This document shows positions 10,501 to 22,500 of a stretch of 64,000 nucleotides of DNA, piece by piece. Every line of letters starts with the position of its first letter. Within the stretch, counting starts at the first letter, position 1. A program made the translations under genes and the position numbers. The DNA comes from Heligmosomoides polygyrus polygyrus. Taxonomy: Eukaryota; Nematoda; Chromadorea; Rhabditida; Heligmosomidae. The notes beneath the pieces were generated by a model that was not told the DNA's origin, searched no databases, and was given only the letters and a program-made list of their open reading frames with translations. The DNA is taken from contig OX377203.1 in assembly GCA_947396885.1 (NCBI GenBank), positions 29,701,253 through 29,765,252 on the forward strand, read 5' to 3'.

Positions 10501-13500
10501 GCGAACAATCATATTACCTACATCGTCAGACTGGCACTCAAAATAGACATAAAAGCCCTCCTTACCTTTGTGTGAGGAACGTCCGAACAGGAATCGTTTC
10601 CTTCCAGCACTAGCGCGCCGTCCAGCACTAGTGCGGTGTAATTACGTATTCCACACTCCGTCCGTCGCCCCAGTCGCTCCAGTCGCTCCCGGCGCCGGCG
10701 CGAAGTATGAACATGCGACAAGAGCGACTGGAGCGGCGGCGCCGGCGCTTGAGTATGAACACTTTTCGGCGGCGCGCGCTCGGTTTTAATCGATATGTAT
10801 GTTTTGCACGGGCGACGAGTAGCTCTTATCGCGAAGTATGAACAGGCCCTTACCCAGGACAGAACCCTTGAAATCTCGGAAAGCCTTGAAAGCTGTTCTG
10901 GCGGCACTAGTGTACTTAGTGTACCGCACTAAATCTTTTTCAAAATAGGTCTCCTAGGGGTAATCTGCCATGAGGAGAACGAATATCATAGTCGTTTTTT
11001 GCGAAAATACCTCATAAGCCCGTTATATTATGTTCGAATCGCCCAAGGCTCTGTCACCGACGTCGCCATAGTCGTCGTCGGTACCGTCGGCGGCGTCGGC
11101 GACGTTGTCGGAGCGCATTTTTAGCATCGGAGCACAGTGTACTAATAGAAGTATGGGGCAGTGCTTAGCATTTAACGTCTATTGATTTACCGATTTAACG
11201 AATTTACCAGCATTTTCGTTAAATTTCTTTATTGGAGTTTAGCAAAGGCCTTTTTCGTTGAATCGCGTTGAAATTAAATTCGCGCGGAATTTTCGAAATC
11301 GAAATTCACAAGAAAATTTAACTGTTAATAAATGTAATTTGTACTTCGAAGAAGCTCTGCGTAGAGGTTTGAAGTATCATTTCAGAAAGCGAGGAAACCC
11401 TACTTATCTGAATCAGTTTCTCTACCGCCGTTTCGCATTTTTCTGTCTCAAGGCCGTCTTTCATATTTTGTTTGCTCCGTATCAGTTTTTCGCAATTCTT
11501 CACCGTTCTCTTCACGTTTTCAGTTTTCTTCACAGCTCTATTTTGTGTTACTTGCTCTGCAAAAAAGGGAAAAGGCCTAGAAAACTCTAATAAAACAGGT
11601 GAGAACGACAGAGGAGCGAAGAAAGATGACAAAGCGAAGGGGACGTAAGGATTAGGCTCCCACTCCCTCCCCAAACACTCAGTGTTCCAGCAAGCTGAAC
11701 GGATTTTCGCACAACATCAATGGTTGTGAGAGTAGAGGAGGTAAAAGACCGTTGAGAGTAAACAATTTTGTAATTCGAGGTCCGATGGGGATGATGGCAG
11801 TGCCGGGAACGAAGAACCCAACGCACAATCAAAATACTCCATCGGAGCATCTTCTGGCACCCTTGGAAGACACCGGCGGCGGAAGTATAACACCCCCTGC
11901 GGAGCTCTCGGCGACGTCAGCGACGCGTCACCAAATATGGCCTATGTTATACTTCGGCGACGTCGTCCACAGCGTAGCCGAAGTATAACATAGACCTATA
12001 ACATAGGCCTAAAAGCTCTCGATGGCGGCCGCTAGGCAAAGAGAGCGTTTAGTGTGCATGCGACGCGCGACGCGGTGTAATGATAGGTTTCTATAACGAA
12101 TCATCGTGCCACGCTATCAATATAGGAGCTTATCACTACATCGCGTCGCGCGTCAAGTGCACACTAAACGATCCCATAGACACGCTTCACAAAACAAACA
12201 ATATCGATTGGACTGCCAGTATCGATTTACATTGGCGGTTTTGGTCGACCGTTTTGGTGTTATGTGGTTGGAATGGAGGAGACTATGTCGACCTCTGCGT
12301 ACGGTCGCGTTTCACAACAACGTGAAACATTAAAAAGGTAGAAATTCAAAGAAGTAAAGAAATAGAGAAAGGTCTGAAACGTTGCAATTTTTAAATTATA
12401 AATGGTTAAAACAGTGGGTACTAAACGGGCCGATGCCCGCTGTACACCGGCAAAGTATTTTAATAACGGGTAAGTTAGATCAGCCACACCCCGGAGTCCC
12501 TTCCCTTGTCTGGTTCTGTGCACAGAAATTGTGTGTGTGTGTTTTTTTTAGTGTTCCACGCCCATGGTCTCATTATAGAGGGGCACCAGCCCGCTTAGTA
12601 CCAAACGGCACTAACGATGACACCATTTTTTTGTACTTTCAGGACTCCAGAGGTCGAGCAGAGGTCGAAAAAATTTTCGCCCAAACTTCGCCTTGGAGTT
12701 CTTTGGGGTGCTGATCACGAATCTGACATCCATTTTTCGTATTACGCTTGAGTTTGGGCGGAATCAGTGATCATAACCTTAGTCACCACTACCTACCGTA
12801 ACTTATCGCACCACAGCGTAAAATGAAGAAGAAATGTCAGATTCATGATTAGCACCTCAAATGACCCCCTAGCCGAAGTTTGGGCGGCATCGGTGACCAC
12901 GATCTTAGTCACCTATACCTACCGTAACCTACCGTAATCTGCCGAAATTTCAGAAACGAACGCCAGATTCGTGATCAGCACCCCAAGTTACCCCCGGGCA
13001 AAGTTTGGGCGAAATTTTTTCCGACCTCTTCTCGACCTTTGGAGTCCTGAAAGTACAATGGTGCCGTACAAACAGTGGTTCATAATATAGAAGATATTAA
13101 AAGGTTCGTTTCGCCACTGTCTCCAGATGAACTCTTGTGATACGCTCCACGCGTGGTTCTTCAGCAAAGAAGAAGAGTATATTATAAGATGTCTCTATAA
13201 TCTGTCTCTATGAGAAGAGAGATAATGATAGGAAAAAGAAATTCTACAGTATAAATCGAATGAATACCGATTAATATTATCGATTTTCGTCCGTAGTTCC
13301 CACTCTGTGACAGAATCACGCGAACATGATGGTGGATAAGGCAACGCTTCACAAAACACATACATTATCGATCGGCCAATCAATACCAATCTATTATATA
13401 TTACTATTATATTATATATTACTGATCATCAGATCATGAGAATCTAACTACCCCTGGACGAGAACACATTACGCAATAAGCAACATCAAAGAACGGAGGC

Positions 13501-16500
13501 AGTATAGATTGGTGCTATCGATTTCAGGCCACAGTTCACCATTTTAGGCAGAACCACGTGACTATTTTGACCTTCCACTTAGACACACTTCGACCAGTCT
13601 TAGTACACGATCACCTAATCGTGTACTGAGACTAGTCGCCACTCTGGCGGCTGGTACTATTATCGCAATAGGTTTAGAAGCCTCTGCGACGTCCTGTAAA
13701 GCGAAGCGCAATCCGAACGAGAGCTAGTGCCGCCAACTAGGTAGAATCCTGAACATTTTCCCTATTTAGGATTCAGGACCACTAATTTTGGCCAAAGCTG
13801 CGTCCACCGAGTAACTTCGCTACAGCTCTTATACAAGGAGAAGACGGCAAGGGAATAAATGCGAGCCCACGTACCAGCCATCTCATCTGGATGAGGTCTA
13901 GGACCATGGATAGGGAACACGATAACATCACACAGATGATGTAGCTCTGGTATGTCGACGGCTTGAAATACACGCACATCCCCGGCTACGATGCAAGGGT
14001 TCTTTGTTAGCAGCACTTTCCCTAAAGAAAAGCCAGTTTGAAGCAGTAATTTCAGGTGGCAATCACAGTCACACTAGTACACTCCCTTACCTCTCAGTAT
14101 TTTTTTTGAAGCGTTTGGCGGCGGGGTTTTGAGGTTGATATTCTCCGTGTATTGCACGAATACTTGTCCGTACTGCAGCTGTCCAGTCTCGTCCACCACT
14201 CCTAGCATCGTGCGTCCTTTATTGGACGGAATTTGAATCTGCTGTTTACGCATTTGCTTCGCTGAAGAAAAAAAATGAAGGAAGACCATAAGCGCAATTA
14301 TAAATTAACCGCGTTTAGTTCCCATGTTATCTCCAATTTGTCCCAAAAGAGAAGCTTTTCCCGTTCTCCTTGTCAGCGAAACCACAAACATCGAATCGCT
14401 GTCAAATATATCATTTTCGTCCAATTGGGCACTTTTCAAATCAAAATTGGATAATTTTCAAATTAAACTGATACTATCGCAAGCGTTGATGCGTTTGAAA
14501 CCCGGATAAACATCTTCTAGATCAAATCGAGCGTCTTCCAGAATAAACTAGAGGATCCCCAAGAAGGTCAAAGTAATTTTTGTAAAAAACAAGGAAAGTT
14601 TAATGACACCTCCGAAATTTTTTAATTCACCTGCCAAAAAGTGAACACGCTCTTCGAAATGCTACGCAATACTTATCTTTTGAAGAAAAACAATGGGTTG
14701 AAACTTATCGCAAAGTGCAGAAAGGCAGCAACTTTTAGTGCATTAAAAGAAGACATGGCGCCATAACACTCTCCTAGCTCGTTGCGATTTTCATTGCCAT
14801 GATGTAAATGCTGCTTGCTTGGAACAGTAAATACCATTTAACAAGTGTGCAACTGGAAGAAAACACAATTTTTGCAATCAATCAGGCAAAAATCAGAATC
14901 TCGACGACTATACGGCGCAAACTCTTCTTCTTCCACTAAAATAATGCAGCCTTCCTGTATTTTTAGCCCCTCGCGACAATGCCATTTTTAGCCTGGCCGC
15001 CACAATTCAAACCGTTATTGGTAAATATCTTTGTGGATACAACTAAACCCAAAAATTACACTACCTATTAGTTAGTCAATATGCAATAATGAAAAGTAAA
15101 GCGATTGTTCCAGTAATTTCATTTGACATTTTCCTCTAGCGTCAAACCCAAGTTACAGATGCAGCAAAGCGTCAACATTTTCGACAATGTCACGATAAGA
15201 TCATACAAGATTTATACCGACGTTTTTATTTTTTTATTGAAAAATAAAAAAACATAAAATTCCAGTGTATACACTTTTTGGGGCAGGCGAATTACAAAAT
15301 CTCAAAGAAAGTCTAATTATTTTTCTGGACAAAAAAATTACTTTGACCCTCTTGGGGAGGTCTCTAGTTGAATCTGGAGGACGCTCGTTTTGATTTGGAA
15401 GGTATTTAGATTGACTTCAAAAGTGTCAAACTTGGAAGAACGTCCCATTTGGTTAAGATAGTGTGTGACGTGAAAAGAAATAGTATATAGAGAGGAGAAT
15501 GTGTAACGAGTCCTAATTAGACGCTGAGGACAAGACCCAGCAAGTTGATACACAATTACTTTCGGATTTCAAACGGCACATAAAGTGCACTCACTGATGG
15601 CATACTTTATCGTCGCTTTGATTAGCGACTGGAAAAATGGCTCGGTGCTCAGCTGGAATCCACAGGCCGGAGACAATGTGTCGATATCAATACGTCTCGG
15701 CAATTCCTAAGAAACGAACATCGAGTAGGCTGCTACCACACATAATACAGTCACATCCACTGATAGCAACCTTCAGTTTATTACGGCAATCATTCTCTCG
15801 CAGTACCGTCCTTGCCAAGCCTTGCAGTTGAAGATCCAACAGCTTTTCGATTCGATTCGTGACCCGTTGGTGGCATTCGTAGGATTGCATTTCCGATACC
15901 TGAAATGTACAATGTATGCATAGCAAGTCGACACCTGCACTCTTTCTCGTTTGTTTATTATTAAGACCGTCCAGCGGCCATCCCATGCACGTCTTCAAAA
16001 TCTCGCTGAATTGAAAGTACCCTGTGAGTCGATAATATCTGTCGATATTTATCGGGAAATAGACACTGCTAGCAGTTCGTGAAATACGTTTACCAGCTAA
16101 CCTATCGTGTCATTTTCACTTCAAAGATGAGATAGATCAACATTGGCCAACAAATCCATACTGATCACTTTCCTGGTGTATAACATACTCGTGAGATTCC
16201 TCACACCCACAGTCCCAAACAATATTGTTTTCGTTGAATCCAGCAATACCGACGGTTTAATGATCTTGGTATCCTGCCCAGAAAGCATGGGTTCCGCTTC
16301 AAGTTCCGCCTGGAGCTAGTGTGAGTTTCAATTGCAACCGCACACTCTTGTGACCGCTTGCAACTCCAGTAGCAGCCGCACGTGGTTAGATAAAAATTAC
16401 AAATTCGTTAGTCGTTATTAAATTGTTGTTAGAGGCAAATAATTTTGCGCGGACGGAGAGACAGACGGATTGGGCCTTAATTGGCACTAGTGGCCTAGTA

Positions 16501-19500
16501 CGCAGTCAGACTACTGGCCGCTGCTTCACTCATTGAATCAATAGCAACGGATCGATATTGTTTACATGTTCTGAAGCCTCTCCACAACACAACGCGACTC
16601 CTACTTGGACAATTTTGGTAAAAACTGGTCTCATTGATCCGCATCGATTGCTCCACAAGGTGGTCCGATTGCCAACATGCCCGCCCGCGCCTTCACCGCC
16701 TTGTACAGATAGCTGCAGTGAAATCGAAAGTATTCAGTATCGAACACACGCAAGTTCAAGGTCGAATTCTTCTCCTGGTGCCTTCGCTCTCCATATCCAC
16801 ATAGGCCATACTAATGAATAGTACGATCCGTCCACGCCCGCAAGGCGAGCGACCGTACGTATTGTAACAGTCGTTAATTTGGCCTAGATAGGGAAGGAGA
16901 AGGCACCAGACCACACCAGACCAATCACACCGCTCGAAAGGACGTGCCACCCACAGCAACGCATCTCCCGCCTAGCCATGTAGCCCACCTGGACGGATTA
17001 GGCTCCCTTTCCGTACATAAAGACAATCTAATAAAGACAGCTGAGAACAACGCTTCAAACAAACCTGGTCGAGAATGCAGATGAACGGCTTGTTCAGTGA
17101 AACTGGAACAGGTGACGAGTACTTGACTATTTCCAATGCATCTTTGTTCGTGCGCTTCGTGACAAACCTAGAATGACTTAGAGATAACCGACATGAATAG
17201 ACGTTAAGCATAAGAAGGCTTCAGCGGCTAACGCCTACTTCTTTTGACTGGGCCTGAAAACCAGCTTAAGATCCCAGCTTCCATTCTGTTTGCTTGGAGG
17301 CGGAATGTTGTATTCCTTCGCCCACGCTGCATACTCGTCCAATAGAGGATTCACAGCGACAACCCCTTTCATTCCGCGGAATCGAAACTAAAACAGCAAT
17401 AAACAGTTCGCACAGTTCTTGATCACCACACAGGAGGTGCTCGTACACCCACTTCCACTTCCACTCGCCAGCATCACGTATCTTGGCAAGAACACACCTG
17501 GAAGCAGCTTGGAACACACTTTCCCAATTCCATGTCCTTCGAGATGTCAGCCGCGAAACTCTTGCTTATCATACCTACGCCATCGCTGAAGGTGTACTCC
17601 TTTCTAAAAGAATAGAGCACGAATTAACTGTCTTTTACTTCAAATGCTTTTTAGAAGTGTTGCTGGAGACATAAACAAATCAGAAGGCATCAGCATAAAT
17701 TCGAAGACAGCTCTCCGCTATAGACCAACGATGATATCACTACACATTTAAGTTTTCAGCTTTCCGAATAAGTTCGCCTCGAGTTTTGCACTTTTGCACG
17801 CCACCATCAAGAAGGTCGAGCACTGTGTCTAGCTGTCAGTCTGCATATATACCCTTCGTTTGTCTAAAAGCATGCGAATGGTCTAGCACTATCGGTCTCT
17901 GCACAGGGTAGACCGTTAAGTGAATATGCCAGCTTGTAGATATACTTCACAACAAGTAGAAGTCACGTGAGTAAGTCTTCCCGCGGACAGACTTCACAAA
18001 ATATAAGAAATTACGGCCGAATACATCAACACCGATTTGACATTGATACGTCTCATCCCCAATCTTACTTTACTGCTTCGTGCACCATCTTAAAAATCGA
18101 TCGATAATCTGGACCGATCTAGGCCGATAGATAAACCATTTTCATGTCAAAATGGACAATTTTCATGGCAAGTTGATACGAAGTTTCCAGTTTGACGTGA
18201 AAAGGTACAGACTTTGTACGTGTGTTGCGAACCAGATGATATTTTCACACCATCCCACTCCGAACGACTTACAGAAATCGATAATAGCGATTGTATCTGG
18301 GCAGAAGCGTTGTATCTGGGCAGAACCGCCTCTCCCTGGGAAGTAACAAACTGCAGGTATCTCGACCCCAATACAACTCTGCGCAAGGTTAGGGGCGACG
18401 GAAGTCGCCTGTTGGCGCCCTGTTCATACACGTGCTCCACAGCTGACGGGCGCGCGCGGGATGAGGGCTGGTATCGGGGACCTGCGCAGTGCACAGGTGG
18501 CGTAGTAGGGAAGAGTTCGGGCTCATGAACGAGGGGTCGGGGGTTTGGATCCCGCAGACTGCTTTTGTTTTGCACTTTTGCAAAATCCATGTTTATCAAA
18601 TAGGTAATACACCTAGGGCATTATAGTGTGTTATAGAGCATGTTTACATATACATATATCACGCATACCGTTAACAATGGTGGTTCAGGCAGGAACACCG
18701 ATTTCGACTGAAACAATCGTTTAGGGGGTTATTTGGAGTGCTGATAACTAATCTGATATCCGTTCTTCACGATTCCGTCGGAGGTCACCCATACCGTTAA
18801 CAAGGGTGGTCCAGGCGGGGTTACCGATTTCGCTGAAACTTCGTCTAGGGTTTATTTGGGGTGCTGATCACGAAGGTGGATTACCTATATGATAAACATG
18901 GATTTTGCAAAAGTGCAAAACAAACACAGCCTGCGGGATCCAAACCCCCGACCCCCCGCTCATGAGCCCGAACTCTTCCCTACTACGCCACCTGTGCACT
19001 GCGCTAATCCACCATACCAGCCCTCATCCCGCGTGCGCCCGTCAGCTGTGGAGCACGCGTATCAACAGGGCGCCAACAGGCGACTTCCGTTGCACCTAAC
19101 TTTGCGCAGAGTTGTATTGGAGTCGAGATACCTGCAGTTTGTTACTTCCCAGGGAGAGGCGGTTCTGCCCATATACAACATTTGCGCCGTTCCGACCTAC
19201 CGTTGAGATGTATCCTGGTAAGGCGCTGAACAAGTCAGAAGTCAGTGCGGCTGTTAGGCCGTCTGGCAGTTGGTTATCAAATATGATCGATCAGTAATAT
19301 ATGTCCTAGCGTTTACTCGTTTTAAAGCCAGTCAAGCAGCGTTTTGGTCAGACTTCCATTTTGAATGGTGTAAAAGAACAGAAGAGCCGACAGACAGACT
19401 AGCTCTTCTATGTAGATTAAGACTGAATAGCGCTTAAAAATGAAATCGCTAGAAAACATATATATTATATTACCTCAAATTGCATATCCGCTGGAACATT

Positions 19501-22500
19501 TATTCAATTTGCCTTATATGAAAGGTGAGGTACCGGTTCGATGAAGAACTTCATTCATTACTCTTATTACTAAGAAGCCACCGTTTTCAAATCCAGGGAA
19601 CTATCGGCCGGTCAGCATCACGCCTATTTTCTGTAGTTTTCGAAAAAATTGTCAAAAAACACATTGTCAAGCACCTTGAGCAGCACAACATCCCTATCCA
19701 GGGAATACCGTTAGCTTCCCATGGAACTTCGGATTGAGACCTATATCACGTGAAAGAGCTCGAGACGCTGATCACAGATAAAGGATAAAGGACGGCGTTA
19801 CTCAATCCCTTTGGGATGCGCCAGCGCATTCTACTTCTACGGGATGTCGTGGAGGCGACATGAATGCGTATTTGGCCATACAATGACTTGCGGTAGCCAG
19901 CCGATGAACAAGTCAGCGCTTTATCCTTCCCAGACAAGTCTGGCACCAATTTACCGACCCCGGAGGGATGGAAGGCTTGGTTGGCCTGGGCGGAAAATCC
20001 GAACCAGGAACCTGGTATCGGGTGCACGCGACCGTCGGCTCCGACTGCGCTACACGCGCCCTAATCGATCACAGGTATGTAGACCAAAATTTGCTAAATG
20101 GATGTCCTAAGCGAGTTATGGCCGGCGGAAGCCGCGATGCCTTCCATATGTTAGGCGCGCTCAATCAGCGTTGAGCGCAGTATAGCGCGGTAATCAGCGG
20201 TTCGGCTATCAGCGCCGTCAGCAGGCAGCGCAGTGGTAGAGTGCTCGCTCCAAAGGATTGGGTTCATCGGTTCGGTTCCCGCCGCTGACGGGTTTTTTGC
20301 ATTTTGGGATCTATCTACGACGAGGACCTATAATCTCATTTTTAGCACATTTTTGAGCGAACGGCTAATGGCGACTTGCATTTACGTCTATTTGAAGACA
20401 GAAACGCGTTTCAGGTAAAATGTTTTATTCATGACGTGAAGCAAGTCAGAAATTCAAACCAAAACAAGATAAAAAGTAAAACAAAATCAAAAAGCAACAA
20501 AACATAATAAACATAATAAATAAAAAGTAAAGGCACTAGTTAAAAGTTCCGACTCCACGGCCACGAATTCGGTCGAACGGTTTGGTCTCCGACCGAATCG
20601 TGAAAAACGGATGTCAGATTCGTGATCAGCACCCCAAATAACCCCTCTAGACGAAGTTTCAGCGAAAAAAATTTTTCGACTGTAGAAATTTGGTTTCAAT
20701 GGCGAATTTTAGAATTTACAATCTCTTCAAGGCACTTCGCACAAAAACTCTCAAACACTTATCAAGGCGTATAAAACTTATGTGCAACCCATTGTTGAGG
20801 GTGGCACAACAGTTTTTTCCCCGTACAAGAAGAAGGATATCGCCCTTCTGGAGAGTGTTCAGAATAACTTCACACGCAAACTTGTTATGCGCTGAAGTGG
20901 TCTAAACTATCAGTTTATTCCTAATCGAGAGCAGAGGAGCGTGCAACTTGGATTACCCAGTTTGCAGAGTAGGCGAATTAGGAATGATCTTGTAATGGTT
21001 TTCAAAATCTTGACAGGAAGGACTGAGCTAAATTCAGATAACATGTCTACATTAAGAAGCTCTGTAACGAGAGGTTCCAAGGTTAAACTTGTGGCTCCAG
21101 TTTCTAGAACTCAGATCAGGCTCAAAAGCTTTCCTAATCGAGTGCTTCTTGATTTTAACAAACTGCTTAGTCGTAACATTTTAACGTTGTCTTTATCGGC
21201 TTTCAAGGAACTGGTTACTGCTGGAGAATCCTCTAGGGTTTCCTGACAGAGTTGGTTTGTCCATTTAGAAGGTATTATGCAACGATAATTGTCTTCCTTT
21301 TTAACGTGTTATCTCGTTTTAATTATAACAAGTTATGTTGTTGTCCAGGGCCTTGTTGAGTTTTCCTTTGTAGTTGTTTTTCTCGGCTTATTTTGTTGCT
21401 TCTTTTGTGCAAGAAATGTCTCGCACCTCCAAATAAATAAATAAATAAATAAATAAAAATGACAAATATCTACCCACCCCTTCATATTGCTTCCTCCAAT
21501 AAAGTCGGGCCAGTTGTCATCGTATTCAGTCCTTTCAAGATTTATCGCAGTTCTCTGGAAAGTCCCGAGTCTATCAGCGATTCGGCTAAGGTCCTTACCA
21601 CTGAGCCGGAGTACACCGGTAAATTCTGTCAGTTTCTACGGTCTCGAGGGAAGGAGACCGACTACGCAATTCATTGGCCTAGGCCACGACTACTACTCTT
21701 AATTCGAACTAAGACAACAAAACCATAACGCGCACCTTGCTCTGAGTGAAGCACTGACCGAGTCGAGCCATCAACTTGGGGATACTCTCCATTTCCTCAA
21801 ACCTAAATGGCACTTTTTCATACGACGAGACGTTCATTCTATTGTTTGTACATCGATTATCGCCTTGCTGCGCTCATGGATTATGAACGAGCCGCTAGGT
21901 ACTTCGACCACGCGTAGCTCAGCAGCGTATGTGTGATCGATACAATCTTATATTTCCTTTAACTAAATTCAGCTCATTAATCACCTTCTTTTGTCACCTG
22001 ACGCCCCTGTGCGCCCGCTAACAGTTGCTATTTCGATAAAATCGAAGGCCTTGCACAAGTGAACCGAGTAATAATTACTAGTTCGAAACAACGAACCTTC
22101 CAAGATCCCTACGAAGATCGTCTATTTTAGGCTGAAAGAGTCGCGGTGGATCCTTATTATGTCTCTTTCTGTACTCGTCTCGATCGTGCTTAGAGCACTT
22201 CTCCATGAAGTACGCTCCCGAATCTCGCATCTGTGAATTCGAACTACCCACATATCCAAAGTCGCGATCTGAACAAATGTGTGAATCCGAGTGCTCGGGC
22301 AGAACTCATGGCTAGTAAAATAGATGTGATCTGAACCAACCAGCCACGATAATGCCGTATTTCAAGAACTCTCTCAGCGTGTTCTCTATTAATTCCTTGG
22401 ACGTTTTCGAAGTGCGCATCGCTTGATTATCATCGTCTCTGAATACGAATGCATAGGCCTTGCTTTCTCACCTTGTTATACTACGACCTCCAATGGGTCG

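Noticed and set aside
21554..21650. A longer minus-strand frame reading through upstream of the RdRP exon at 21554
   Set aside because: The frame is open by chance; the TTTCCAG acceptor at 21555-21561 joins in phase with the preceding exon and gives the conserved FTQSK-to-GGSN spacing, so the upstream part is intron.
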